Shown: positions 10,892-23,545 of the stretch, in pieces
Layout: each line of letters starts with the position of its first letter
Numbering within the stretch: position 1 is the first letter of the stretch
NCBI GenBank assembly: GCA_027605045.1
Contig: JAQFWX010000091.1
Span: 62,001 to 126,000 of the forward strand
Reading direction: 5' to 3'
Source of the DNA: Phallus indusiatus
Taxonomy: Eukaryota > Basidiomycota > Agaricomycetes > Phallales > Phallaceae
DNA: 64,000 nt
The notes under the pieces: model-generated
Database searches by the model: none
The model's input: the letters and a program-made list of their open reading frames with translations, nothing else
What the model was told of the DNA's origin: nothing
Position numbers and translations under genes: made by a program

Positions 10892-12135
10892 ATGACGAAA
10901 CGGAAACACGATGGAGAAGGCTCAAGTAAACATTCGCATCACAAAAAACATAAACACGACTCGGACTTTAGCATAATCCGCGCTTCGACAACTGTTTCAA
11001 TTCCTCCCGTTTTTGCCTCAAATCCAAGGGAAGGTGTGCTCGAGATGCTTGATTCAATGGTCATGCGGTAGGTTCGTTTTATTCAATAAACTGATCTTAT
11101 GTACCCACTCATTATGTTCCTAGACACATCCCAGCTCTTGGAGGCGTAGTTTTGACACATTCCAACCTCGAATTCTTACAATCGACAGCACTACTACAGT
11201 ACGACTGTCCATACGCAAAATGTAGCGTCGCATTCGACGCGACGGTTTGGAGTCCCACCGTAGGCCAACAACTAAGTGAGATAATATTTTTTAAAAAAAT
11301 AAATATTTCTATGCTTCCCTAGTCCTCAGCTATCATCTTTTTTTCTCAGGCGGAAAAGTCATTTTAAATTCACCAGACCATATATCTCTTCTCGTTCACC
11401 GAACGTTCAACGTATCAATACCACGACATCACATTCCAAGCGAAAAATTCAGTTTTCAGTGGGGTGAAGCGGCAAACCTTCCTCCAGAAATCGAGCATAA
11501 CGGAGACACAAACGTAGAGGGTGATGATGTTATTATGGCTAACGGTGGGGATGAACCAGGTAAAGACCTCGACGAAGGCGACGATCTTGTCGATGGAGAG
11601 AACTTGGGCTCATGGATAGACAACGAGACTGGGAAGCCGCTAGGACCTATACTTAAATTTACTGTCATTGGGTAAGGCACTAATTCTGTCCCTGGCTCAT
11701 TTACAATGAAATCTTGATGGTCCAACCCTTCTTTTGACAAGACTAACAGTAGCAAACCAAATGTTATCTCTTATTGGCTCTCTCCAACCGGATCCATTCT
11801 CGCCTCGACACGTACCTCCTGTCGCAATAGCTGAAAAAGACAACGATGTAGATCATAAGGGTCAAGATGATGAAGAAGCAGAAGAAGCCGCCGAGGTTGA
11901 TGCTGCCGTTAACACCCACGAGCCCGATTCGAGTGATGAAGAATATGAAAACAACGATCCCCGTGCGTTTGACAAAAACAGGACGAGTTCAAAAGAGACA
12001 CAGGCTGTTACAGAATCAGACACACGAAAAGACAAGTCCAAACGGAAAAAGGCAGAAGCAGATGATGGAGATGCAAACCAAGAGGAGGAAGAGGGAGAAA
12101 AGAAGAAGAAGAAAAAGAAGAAGACAAAAACATAA
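10892..12135 (+). CDS. RPA43: RNA polymerase I subunit RPA43
   Basis: Pol I stalk subunit that contacts the initiation factor Rrn3 in the nucleolus. The spliced product is 347 residues (introns 11068-11123, 11276-11349, 11672-11741). A basic Lys/His-rich N-terminus precedes the tip domain (IPALGGVVLTHSNLEF). The OB-fold part follows, with GKVILNSPDHISLLVHRTFNVSIP and FQWGE, all typical of RPA43. The central insert is acidic (GDDVIMANGGDEPGKDLDEG). The C-terminus is a long acidic, then lysine-rich tail ending in about ten lysines, a usual nucleolar feature. The start is the only ATG in frame before the Lys/His-rich stretch. It shares a very short divergent promoter with PAM16. Confidence 0.9.
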
Positions 12136-12518
12136 ACACAGCTGTTATCCATCCATTTCCATTCGTCAATCTTTTGTTTGCAATATCGTGCATCTTGCTG
12201 TCAGCTGTCCTATCTTCTTCCCATATTAATAATTTTTGGTTGTCATTTCAACTGCATACTACTATTTCGGTCATCTTGGGTATATCGGACTAAAAAGGAT
12301 ATACTTGATCGTAGCCTATTTATGTACATATATACCTCGCCGGCGACTTTACGCCGACCTACGACCTGGTACCTAGAAAAAACATGATCAAGCTAAGACT
12401 AATAAAAAAGCCACAAACCAAATGGCTGACAACACTGTTATAATTAGGCGCCTCCGAGTCAAACTGCTGAGTATTGAAGAGAACAAAACGATCAAGCACT
12501 TTTATTGCAGGTACAAAG

Positions 12519-13566
12519 ATGGGATCCAATGCACCTTCCCTGGATGACGTTGTCATCAGAAAGGTAAACTCCCTGAACGGTTCGTCTCGCCGCACTACAT
12601 AAAACAATTGATCCGTTCATTATTAACTCTACCCTACCCCACCCGAATAGAACCCAAGCTCCAGGAAATCATCGATGTCTACATCGAGTCCTACCGGGAC
12701 GACATTTATCGTGGGCCGTTTGTCAAGAAAGAAAACGGATGTGGGAGATATATGGCGAGTGGGATGTATTGCACTGCCATTATGAACGGCTTCGCGCTTG
12801 TGGCAGAAGACAAAAGGGATGGCAGAGTTCTCGGAGGAAGTGGATTCTTTTCACCTGGCTCGGACAAAATTTTTGGCAGGTAATAACGAATAACTCGACT
12901 GAAAGTTTGAGTTGTTTAATTTTATATTCACAGTGAAGAACAGTCGATACTTAGTGGGTACAAGACCATGCACGGGCTTATGACAGAGGAAGAAAATAAA
13001 TTATGGGATGAGGTTGGTTTTATCTCGTTATTTAATGTCGATGGCGGATCGTCTTTCTTGAACTACTTCTTAGCAAACCAAACTTTGGTTTTCCTTGGTT
13101 GACGAGGGGTCACCCAAATCTTCTGCCGAACACGGATACGCCATCATGCAATTGTTCGTTTCCCCCAGCGCACGAAAGCGAGGCATAGGCACTAAGATGA
13201 TTAATGAATATCTGAAAGTGGTAAAAACAAATGCATTCTCTGACGTTTTAAGACAAAAACCAATGGCGTTGACAGCTCAAAGCATCGAGTGATCCGGATG
13301 CATTCATATTCCTTGGTGCATATACACCCACAGCGGTACTGTTTTCCTCTTTGTCTGCACTTGCATACGTGATCTTACTCATCTAACGATCTCTCAAGAT
13401 ACGATTATACGAGAGTTTAGGTTTCAAGATTACCTCAAGTACAGATAAAATGCCTCTCGAGCCGGAGAAGGCAGATGGGGCCCCAAGAAAGTACATGCGA
13501 GCTGTTCTTATGACCATAACGAAATCGAGTATGGATATGACGGTGGATGAAATTACAAGAAATTGA
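12519..13566 (+). CDS. GNAT-family N-acetyltransferase
   Basis: A 247-residue protein in six exons (introns 12580-12650, 12880-12933, 13013-13073, 13221-13275, 13336-13398). The N-terminal part (LQEIIDVYIESYRDD) is like other fungal GNAT proteins. Motif A is clear at LFVSPSARKRGIGTKMI, where RKRGIG is the acetyl-CoA pyrophosphate loop (R/Q-x-x-G-x-G/A). Motif B follows at IRLYESLGFKI. The substrate cannot be told from sequence. The first intron uses a GTTCGT donor; this choice keeps the frame and gives VNSLNEPKLQE. It lies downstream of RPA43 on the same strand and ends convergently, 137 bp from the peroxiredoxin gene. Confidence 0.85.
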
Positions 13567-13703
13567 AATAATTGCGGGCTTATTGTGAATTTAGGGACAA
13601 CGTAGATATTTCCATTGTTACAAGACTCTTTAATTTTTTATAGAAGATGTAGATACATTTAAATTCTTATCGGGAGTTATACAAGTTATGGCGGCTTTCG
13701 TAT

Positions 13704-14693
13704 TTACTCGACTTTCAATGGTGTGGTTCTCAAATAGGGCTAGACAATAATCGTCAGTCAGATGGCACACATTATGCGTCGCTTGAGCTGTTACCTTGTG
13801 AGTAGTGAATTCAGGGAAGAGGGTCTTGGCTTCCTCATTGGTGACAGATGGGTGAACAATAACGTCATCTCCCTTCTTCCAGTTGACGGGAGTAGTGACA
13901 CGGTGCTTATCACCGATTTGTAAAGAGTCAATGACTCGAATGATCTCGTCCTATTTGAGGAGGAGAATCGTTGTTATTCCGAGTTAAAAGATCGAAAGGA
14001 AAAATGTGGTACATACAAAGTTACGACCCGTAGAAGCGGGGTAAGCGATGGTTAGACGGATGATTTTCTTCGGATCAATGACAAACACCGTGCGGACCTA
14101 TAGCATCCATTAATGAAACTATCGCCTGGAACGCATACATGACGATTTCCTCTTACAGTGAATGGCAAGCCTTTTGTATCACGATTGGTGGGATCTTGGT
14201 AATCTAACATATCATACAAGGTAGCGACATCACGGTTAGGGTCCGCAATCTGTTTGCATTAAAGTTGAACATCGATAAGAAACAACGCATTCATTAGAGC
14301 ATATATGCGCTTACGATAGGGAATTGGACATTGGTCGGTCCAACTTTGCCACCATACTCTTCAATATCCTGTACCCATTTGTGGTGATCCTCCAAACCAT
14401 TGGCGGAGATACCGATGACTTTAACGTTGCGTTTCTTGAAGTCCTCAGCCCGACGAGCGACTTCACCCAGTTCAGTGGTGCAGACGGGCGTGAAATCACC
14501 AGGATGTGAGAACAGAACAGCCTGTTGTGAACACAAATTGATCAGACTTTTGGGAAGAAACATTTCCCCTTTGTTTTCATTTTCGTACCCATGAATCTCC
14601 AATCCACTCGTGGAAATTGATACGACCAGCAGTGGTATCTGCGTCGAAATTGGGGGCAATGCTGCCAAGACGAAGACGAGGAATATCGGACAT
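13704..14693 (-). CDS. 1-Cys peroxiredoxin (Prx6/PRX1 type)
   Basis: A thiol peroxidase that reduces hydrogen peroxide and organic hydroperoxides. The 225-residue product in six exons fits the usual length of 1-Cys peroxiredoxins. The active site is [14 protein letters not shown], with the peroxidatic cysteine and the preceding Thr; a distal conserved Arg lies in the later exons. The C-terminal arm ([19 protein letters not shown]) is typical of the Prx6 class, and there is no resolving Cys. Introns are 13740-13794, 13951-14016, 14098-14156, 14250-14314 and 14522-14588. The last one was missed by simple reading frames. It has a CTGAC branch site, and removing it gives the KPYLR ending. No mitochondrial presequence is seen, so the protein is probably cytosolic. 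Confidence 0.93.
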
Positions 14694-14747
14694 GGTGATG
14701 GATGAGAGATAGGAGTAAGAATAAACCTCAAAGAGAGACCCGGGTCC

Positions 14748-14756
14748 TATATATAA
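14748..14756 (-). promoter_or_regulatory. TATA box of the peroxiredoxin gene
   Basis: The plus-strand run TATATATAA lies 55-63 bp upstream of the peroxiredoxin start codon, a normal place for a fungal TATA element. A strong TATA box suits a stress-inducible gene. Position and sequence are the only evidence. Confidence 0.5.
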
Positions 14757-15215
14757 GCCTTTACCAGACAGAGAATTGATAAATGATGAATTATTCGCGC
14801 GATCGAGAATAGTGCATGGCGTGATTTCACGTGACCGCCCTTTTTTCTCCCTGCTGATCAAAAGCCAAGGTTTAGCAGGGGTTAACATGCCGGCAAGGCC
14901 ATTGATTAGATGGTCGATAAGATCACATTTACAAAAGTGTTTGAGGGGGAACTGCCAGTTATAAAGTAATACACTTTTATATATCTTCAATTATTGTAGC
15001 ACGCCAGGTTTAAGTCTGTTCTTAGTACTAATTTTGCAACTGGCCAGAAAAAAACAAGAACTCCGTAATTCCAAAGATGGGAAGGATGCCCTGGATCTGT
15101 TAATATCAACAATCAAATCTGAAGCAAAGTGAAATTAGAGACTAATGATCGTCCTATAATTGTCCGAACGCCGCAAATCAAGTTTCCTGATCCTACTTCT
15201 AAGCTTGATTTATTA

Positions 15216-15535
15216 TTAACAATTGCCAAACTTGTAGATTTTGGTCAAAGCACGACTGATTCCAAATTGTGGACTACGTGAATGCATGGAAAAAAATAAA
15301 TTGCTCACTTTTATGCATCGTTTTACCTGTATCACGGGAACGTGATTATTCGAAGACTCTTTGATCAATTCTTTACTAACAGATGATGGAATTTGGTGAA
15401 TAATATTAGTGAGGGCATCGGCCATATGGTTCATTGTTTGAGTTTGAACAACCGATCGCACCTTTTCATCTTTCGAGTTGTTGGCGTCGTTCAGCGTGAT
15501 GCTGTCGCATACAACTATAAAATTTATACAGTCTT
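15216..15535 (-). CDS. possible small protein gene, weak
   Basis: I do not recognise this. A minus-strand open stretch begins just after a splice acceptor-like TTTTATAG and encodes a polar, helix-prone peptide (TQTMNHMADALTNIIHQIP, then SSVSKELIKESSNNHVPVIQ). At that point a GTAAAACG donor and a CTACAAG acceptor about 95 bp on would join it to FGNC and a stop. No convincing first exon is found between it and the YCII stop at 15621. It could be a small conserved gene or chance. The stretch from 14757 to 15215 holds nothing I can support. Confidence 0.25.
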
Positions 15536-15620
15536 AGAAATCACACACTATATCAGTTTCCATTCCATACGTGGTATATAATACATATATGGTAGTACAT
15601 CTCCAATTCGGACTTTTGAT

Positions 15621-16083
15621 TCAACACAAAAAAGGGACGAGAGTCGTTCGTTCTTTATCCCACTAAAAATAGCACTCAAAAAAACACAAAGATCATTCAA
15701 CTGAGGTACAGATCCAACTTACGACATTCCCAGTCCAATAAACATCTTTCTTAGCAATTTTCCATGCTTCATCTAAACTATCGGCATATATGATGATCAT
15801 GGATCCTATCAATTTCTGAGCCGGTTCAGCAGCTCCCACCCCGTCAGGACTAAGTAGTCCACCAGCTACACCTAATAGTAAACAAAAATAATTCACACGT
15901 TCGATTGCTTTCACAAGAATTATAGTCACCGTAAACACCTTTCGCACGTAAATCGTGTGCATCCGCAAAATGCTGGGGTCGCACTTTAAGTCTGCGCTGA
16001 AGCGTACCTTCATCCGTGTAATCAGGCGCGTAAAGCACAAATGGATGGAGCTTCGGGTTCGTGTTTGCGTTCAAGTTCGACAT
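15621..16083 (-). CDS. YCII-domain protein
   Basis: A small ferredoxin-like dimeric alpha/beta-barrel protein of 114 residues. It carries the YCII pattern: PFVLYAPDYTDEGTLQRRLKVRPQH, then a GGLLSPDG strand, the GSMIIIYADSLDEA core, and DVYWTGNVWDKE near the end. The His in RPQH and the Asp of the YAPD region are the conserved polar positions. In bacteria relatives act as dehydrochlorinase or muconolactone-isomerase-like enzymes; the fungal function is unknown. Introns are 15872-15929 and 15663-15722. The open frame continues upstream to 16203 with an Arg/Ser/Thr-rich stretch that could be a mitochondrial presequence if an upstream ATG is used. I chose MSNLNANT because homologues start near there. 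Confidence 0.82.
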
Positions 16084-16304
16084 TATTGACCTGCTCGTGG
16101 TCCGTGGACGAGTAAATGTTGACGTTGACGCAGTGACGGCGTGACCGTAGAAGAAATCGCACTGACGTCTTATTACTGTATCGCACTGCGAACAGGGAAG
16201 CAATGACCATATTGCGCATTAAAGTACTACAACTAACCTAACATTAAACGTAAAAAGAATAAGTTACAGCACTGCTTACAAAAAAAAGGGAATATATGTA
16301 AATC

Positions 16305-19300
16305 CTAACTCTGCCCGCCCAGCCTATGCTTTCTAAAAGCAGCTTCAACATCCTGCACACTATATTCCAAGCCTGCACCTCCACCTAGCGCATCTTTATA
16401 GCAAAGCGCAATAATCTTCGCAAAGCGCTCCGTGCACTTGACCATCTCAACTTCACAAGCCAACCACACAGCCTTGAGAAGAGCAGCGGATTTGGTTGGT
16501 AAATCTTCGTCCGTGTAATGCTTCTCGACACGTTTGTACAGAGCGTCAACGTGCCTGCGGACATCTTTTGCATTGTATTCTTTCAGAACACGCTTTAGAA
16601 CGTTTTTGGTGTAGTTTGGCTTGTTGACGATTTCGGACGGTGGCGTTGTTCGTTGTTGAAGTAGTCTGTCTATGCCGTCGAAAAAGTCCTGATTCGGAGA
16701 GATTAGAACATAATTATCATGCTGGAGTCGGGTCAATAACTAACCAGTATTCTGGCAAACGGCCGACGCAAGATAATTTTGATATATGCATTGACGTTCT
16801 CGTCATAATTCGATTGAGCAAGCTGGATGAACCGCTTAAAATTACCGCCAGGTTCTTGTTGACTCATTTCCGTTATGAAATACTGCATATTTTCTACACA
16901 AAAGCAATTCAATGATCAAAACATAATCAAGATAAAACGAATAAACTTACCAACTAGCTCGACGTGATAATTGAGCTGTCCCTTATCTTCGGCGTCACCA
17001 CCTCCGCCACCATCAGCACCCTCCAATTTCGCCATCTGTTTCAACGCTTCGAACATGCTCTGGACAATCTTCTCAAATCCTGAATCGACAAGTTGCCGTG
17101 TTTCAGAGGATTCGTAGCCAACTAATTGACTTTCGATACGGGTAACATATATCTAAAAGTAAGAACGGTGCGTTAGAACAATAAAGCATGGTATTCATTT
17201 TTTTTTTTTCTTACCGGGAAATGTTTGATAAAATGAGCAACTCCTTTACGTTTCTTTGTAGTAAGTTTAGTTTGCTCGATTGCATGAACTTGCTCATCCT
17301 TGCGAAAACAAAATCGATAAACGAGATGAAGAAAAGAAAAGAAGAGACGTACAATATGTCGATCATACACCCCTTTCAACCTTTGGTGCTGCCTCTGCAA
17401 CACCTTTGCCCAAAACATATTTCCTCTCCCTTCAGCGTCTCTACCGGCAGCTTCTAACGTAGCCAATATCCCAACAACCTGTCTAATCAAACAAAGAAAT
17501 CAATATTACAGCACCCTTGCATTCGCCATTTATAACACAACTCACATACTATCCTTAATTAACGCAACATCGATCCATGTCTTCAGCTCGCCCGCCAAAA
17601 ACCCAAAAATCAAGTCCATAGCTCCCCTAATAAGCTTCATAGTATTCGAACTGAGACTGATGGTTCGAGACGCTTGTCGAATAAAAAAGCTTTCGAGGCT
17701 CATATACACAGCGTATGTTACTGTACCGTCGTTGTTGATGTGTAAAAGGTCGGATATGAACTGTTCTTCATAGAAGACCTGCGGGCCGATTTGTTTCAAG
17801 ATAAAATCTAGAGCCTGATTTTGGAGAGATTAGTTGAGAATGTAGCCCTGGAGAACGATCGATTTGAACTCACTTCGGGAGAACGAAGTTCACGATCGCT
17901 CGTGCGTTTATCCCGATCACGAGCTAGAGGAGCTCGTATCGATTTTACGCGTCGCAATTGTTCTGTACCACGCGTTGAGACCACCGGATTAAAACCTAAA
18001 AGGCGGCTCAGAAAGAATTCAAGTCGACATAAAAACCTGTTACTTACTCATTTCTTGTTCTTCCTCCGTAGCTTTTCTAATCAACGAAGTATACGAAGCC
18101 AAACACGCTTTAATCTCCTGATTGTGCAACGCGCTAGCTGAGGAGAAATATGACTGAAAAAAAACACGAGTTGTAACCAAAACCGTCTAAAGCACTAAAG
18201 GAGTATGTATTACTTACAGCACACACTTTCGAGTACCAATCATCGCTCATCTCTTTAAGGTAAAGCATCAAGCCGCAATATCGTCCTAAATACTCTTCCA
18301 GCTCGGTATGCCGTCGCAGCTCACTGGAATTGCGTCCTTTGTTGTTGGAGAGCGCACGATCCGACTATATGAATGTATATACGAAGATGATGAGAAATGA
18401 ATGAGAATATTGCAAAGTACGAAACGCACCTGAAAATTGAATACGATTGATAAATAATCATATAGTCGTTTACAGAATTGATTATTGTATGTCCGGTATT
18501 CTTCGAGTCGTCCCACTGTCATTGCCATATCTAAGGAAATAAAGATTAAACACAAAATAACACTAAATCCGCATAAATTCTTACCTGAGTCTCTACTAGA
18601 TAACAAAGCTTTGTAAAGCTCAGAAGCGGCCCGTTCAAGCGTCTCTATTCCGCTCGGCTTCTCAAGTGACTCCTGAGTCAAAATGAGTAACGTCTCTGGG
18701 TTAACGTTGACTGTTTCCTAATAGTGTGAGGCGATAAGGCAAAAAACTTCTTCACACGTTTGTCCAAAATTAAACTAACCAATAAGTTCTGCAGCTCCTG
18801 CAGAAGAGACTTCTGGTTTTGAGTTTGCACTTGCAGACCACGATTTTGAGACTGAATGTAGGATATATCTTCGCTTACAGCCTAGATTTAATCGCGTCTA
18901 AGTAAAAGGACAACATATATGCAAGAACGAGCACTTGCATTCAGGTGAATCTTGTATGAAGAAATCATGGTATCCATGGAATCGAGCTCCCGGAGTGTAT
19001 CGTCAATATAATTAAGAACCAAACCAACACGATCGTCATCTTCCAAAAACGCATAAATGGTCGCCTAGATAACAAGTCACAGTCACCAAAAGGTGTCAAA
19101 AAAGGCTGAAAATTAACATACCTTTTCCAAAGCAACTAACTCATCCTGCAAACTCGCCTCAATCTGATCAGCAGCAGTTCGTTTCCTCTTCATCCCACCG
19201 CCTGTCCCGTTCACACCATTGACAGCACTACCATTAACGGGGCTAACCTCACTCATCGGACTCATATCGCCAACCTCACCATTAACCCAATCACTTCCTT

Positions 19301-20888
19301 CGAGCATTTCTTCTACATTAGCCATGATAACCTCCAAACTGTCTTCTTCAAATCCAGTTGACGAGCCTAAGGCAAGAAGTCGGTCTAAAGCAGCTTGATT
19401 GGCGGGATCGAAGAATGATATGCGAGCGTGGGGGTCTCTTGCTGCGGGTGCTGGTGCTGGTGAAGGCGCAGGCGCAGGTGAGGGTGTAATTGAATCTGTG
19501 CGCGCAGGTGGGGGAGCTGCTGGTTGTGGTGTTGGTGTCCGCGTTGATGTCCGCGTGGGCGTTGGTGCTGAAACTGGTGGAACTAAGGGAGGCAGGCTGG
19601 ACTGCTTGAATGGAATGTCAGGACGGGAGGGGAGAGATTGGGCTATAGTTGTTGAAGTTGACATCGACGCGAAAGATGGTTGAGGAGAGGGCGAAACGAA
19701 AGGGGGATGGGACTCGTCACGGTGTGGAGGTTCTGAAGCAACTTGTTTCTCCACTGAACTTCGTGCTTTGCGGAGCTGCAAAGGAGATACAGATGGTAAA
19801 TGCAATGGTGGGGGAGGGGAAGGTGTTCTTAATGTGCCATTAGCGCCATGAGGTGTGGGTGCCAGTGCAGCCGCGGGAGAAGGACTACGCCTAGACCTCT
19901 GGACTGCAATCTCTGAAAGTGAAACACGTGCAGGAGAAGATGATGGATCAAATGTTGGCGTTTGACTGGTGCTATTCCGTTCAGAAGGGACTGCCGTAGC
20001 AGTAGAAGGTCTCGAAGACCTTGAAGGCGGTCTGGATGGTGATTTTTGAACTTTACGCACCTCTCCTGCTGGAGAGTTACGAAGATATAAGGAAGGCGGA
20101 TAAACCGAAGGGGAAGATGCGCCTGAAACGGCTGAATTGAGGGAGTCGGGACGTCCATTGAATTGGGGACGAAGTGTGGCAGGTAAGTGAGGTGAAGTTG
20201 GACGTGATGATGGAGATGGAGAAATGGGCAATTGCGTATAAGGCTTTGGAGAATTTCGTCCAGATGGAGTGATGATCTTCGAAGGCGTTGAGACGCGAGG
20301 TAGTTGTTCAGTTGAAACTGAGGGTCTCGGAGGCTGCACTTGTGGTGGTTGATTAGAACTAGTTGCATTTAAACCTGCGCGGGGAATATTAACTAAGGAA
20401 AGAGCAGGGCCGTCTGGGCATATGGCTCTGAATGTTTGTACGATCGCTACAACAAATTCACGTTGCTGTTCGGTGTCTTCTGTTTGCCATTTGTATGGTC
20501 TAGTGAGCGTTATAATAAAATTGTTATCCTGATGATATGTTTAGTTGATCGGTGTTTAGTGTAATAACGTTATAACTGACATCTACGACCTCAACTCCAC
20601 GAAGCTCGTGCAGCTTCCAAGTCTTGCCGATTGAGAAAGTACCGTTCGTGTTCATCTTCGACTTATGGATAAACCCCTCATCATTAGAATTCCCTGATTC
20701 ACAAAGGCCTATTATTACACAAGTGCAAGGCACTAAAGAAGGCTTGAAACTCAACTGGAAAGTAAGATATATCTTGGTTTCCGACTTTCATCTTCGGTTT
20801 CCTCCCAGATTTTGACGTGAGAAATGTACGATTCGGGGGGATTGCGTTTTGTGAAAACTGAGGCTACAATCTTCTGTCTTATATCCAT
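16305..20888 (-). CDS. SEC3: exocyst complex subunit Sec3
   Basis: A tethering subunit that marks sites of exocytosis and binds PIP2 and Rho GTPases through its N-terminus. The protein is roughly 1,200 residues in about 16 exons with introns of 47-70 bp (the first two are 20709-20755 and 20529-20580). The N-terminal PH-like domain shows SYISHVKIWEE, KPRYILLS, FIHKSKMNTNGTFSIGKTWKL and ELRGVEVVD, all typical of Sec3. A Pro/Ser-rich linker of about 350 residues follows, then the coiled-coil start (ASLQDELVALEK, AVSEDISYIQSQNRGL) and the helical rods of the exocyst fold down to QDVEAAFRKHRLGG. The start is taken at MDIRQKIVASVF; an in-frame ATG 23 codons upstream is possible. Intron 1 has an unusual GTTGAG donor but restores the frame to the PH domain. 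Confidence 0.9.
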
Positions 20889-23545
20889 TTGGCTGGGAGA
20901 CAGGATGGAATGAGGAAACTGGTTTGAATGACGACCATGCACCTGCCAGCCCTGCAACGCACAGTAGTGACGAACTCTGATGGTGTCGGGGTTTCAAACA
21001 CGCGATTGGCTGGCGTACATGAGTTCTCGCCGTATTCGCTACGGAACGTAATGCGTAGTACGCGGTGTATTCCCTTTGTCTACACTTACGAAAATAATAC
21101 GATCACAGAAATTCTGAGCCTCAGTTCTCCTAACTTTAATCCTCTGTTTGTGCAGTACATCTCCTTGATCATTTGACAGCTGCCAGTACTAGTGCCAATT
21201 CAAACCGGGGAAGAAATTACAATCTCGAAAGGAATGAAGGCGTGGAGCACTCAAACTCAAAACGATCAGAACAAGTCGGCGCTGCTCATTAAGAATATCA
21301 TACACAAACATTTTGGTAGGAGATAGTGTTGACATGACATCTGTGCACTGGAAAACTCGGAGGGCGACGACTTGTGCGGTGTTCAGTTCCGAGGTTTTGC
21401 TGGGGGCCGCGTGGATTAATATTGTATACAGGTTTAGCGGACAGAAAGAACACAGTATCGAGTTTATCAATGCATGACACCATATCCTTCATTTCAAATA
21501 CAGTTGGTACATTTAGAACCAAATATCAGCGCCTTGCATATACACTCTAATATCATAATTCATTAAGACTGTTCATAGAACCGATTTAGCCACATGACAC
21601 ATTGAAGAAAGTCTAAATAGTCGTTCCCCTTGTCGACAGGTGTAAGGTCCTGACAAATGAAAGCAAAGTTATATTAACCGATGCCTGACACATAAGGAAA
21701 CCAATAAGGACATGGCCGCGAGCTTACCGCTCCTTCCACGGATCTGTCTCGAGAAATATCTCCTTTCAAAATTAGAATGAAACAGAAGAGCCTTGTCGCT
21801 TTTCCCACTTGGTGGGGCATTTGTTGTGGAAAGTTGATACTTCATTCTTCCAAATATTTACCACTGTGAAGAAGACATAATAAGCCCAACCCGGATGAAT
21901 TACCGTGTCTCCCCTTTGCGCCCCAATCGCTGAGAGCACATGTTTGAATCTTTCCAGGGAATGAACTGTCATGATATCATTACAAGCTCACTATTCGTCC
22001 CGAACTAGGAATTGCATGGGCACATATGGGGAGTGGCAACACTAGTCATTAAAGCAATGTTGCCACGGTGGCTTTTCATTTATTGAGTTCAGTGAATTGT
22101 CTTCATTTCCCATGGTCATGCTGGTGCTGTCTTGTGTTACGATCCCAGCATTACAGCTCCAAATTGGCTAGTCGACATTGGACCGCGGTCCGTCAGAGCA
22201 CAAACTGATCTCCAAATCGCCGATCCAGACAAGACGTGGCATTTTCCGGTCCTAGTTAGGACAGCATGCATTGGAAAAGACTGTTCAGCATCTCATTCGA
22301 GTATAAGAGCATTGAATAGTAGGCGTAGTAAGATACCGAGATTCCGGCAGACTTGGTCGGGGTTTGAACTTCATTTGAACCTCGAGCACATGTATGATGT
22401 TATAAACGTTCAAATCCATCACCTACAGTGTGTGCAGCACACATGCGATCTTTTCATTTGCTCAGAATTCAAATTGCTTAAAATTCAAAGAACTATGACA
22501 TATGCAATCACTTGATCAGTCCTATGTTTGTTTTTCTCTTAGTCGTCACTGAATCGAACAGGCCCTTTTTGTTGTTTGTTGCAAGGTCTCTCATGATGGG
22601 ATTCTCGACGCTACGTGTCGTCCAAAGCTTGTCCGCGGTCGTCCTCTAGGGGTAATCCAGGTTGTACTCTCCACGTTTCTGACCAATACGAGGTCTTCAT
22701 CGGTACAATGTTTAGCGTCCAACGGGATCACCACCCCTAACGTTTGCTCCAATGCTCCAAAAAAGGGTTGACCGCCACTGATCTTTTGGTCTTCTCCACG
22801 TGGACTAACACGAAATTTTCTCTTGTGGTACCTATAGGAACATATCAATATCAAAACTTGTTTCCTATCTTGTTCAAAACGATTTGCAGCTCAATGTTCC
22901 CTATTATCACGGTGCAAGTCCCATGATCTCTAGGTCGGTCATAGTGCTTATTCACTATACCAATCATAACGTCTCCTTTTTAACTTTTCGATTTGGCGGA
23001 ACCGCCGAGAAGATAACTCGGGGATACATCCCGAACCACGCACCATTCAAACGCCCACCTACACTGCAGGTCTTGGAAGCAATATCTACTTATATTCATC
23101 ACGCTCTCCACCACAGCATATATTTGCATTCAACTATCATTAATTATGGAAAGACGGCAGATCGAATTGGAAAATACAGCGCCATATCTATTGTCAGGGT
23201 TTCTCGACAAGACTCTCGTATTCTGGATTAAAATTGCCATCCATTTTATCCTATTTTTGAAAAAAAAAAAAAGCAACCTTGTACCTCAAAAATAACTCTC
23301 CCTTCCCACACATCCAGGCCGCAATTTTTATCCGAAAATTAGGACAACAAAACGAGAAAAAGGGAGACACATGCGCGTCGGTGATTCGCTGGTTTGTCTC
23401 GACCGTTTGCATGAGATTCAGGGTGTAATGAGAAGAAAAAAAATCTCGAACACCATTTCCCAAGTGGACATCGCCGTAGCAGCATATTTAAAGGCCCTTG
23501 CAAGCTGATGTTCATTACTTCAGTCCCACCTTTCATTTCATAGAC
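20889..23545. other. gene-poor divergent intergenic region
   Basis: About 2.65 kb between the starts of SEC3 (-) and the GH16 gene (+). The open frames at 22132-22515 (+) and 22591-22854 (-) have no domain I can name and no splice-joined neighbours. The last 300 bp should hold the glucanase promoter. I see no terminal repeats or transposase relics by eye. Confidence 0.5.

Noticed and set aside
22132..22854. Open frames of 127 and 87 codons in the gap before the glucanase gene
   Set aside because: No recognisable domain, composition or splice partner; kept as non-coding.
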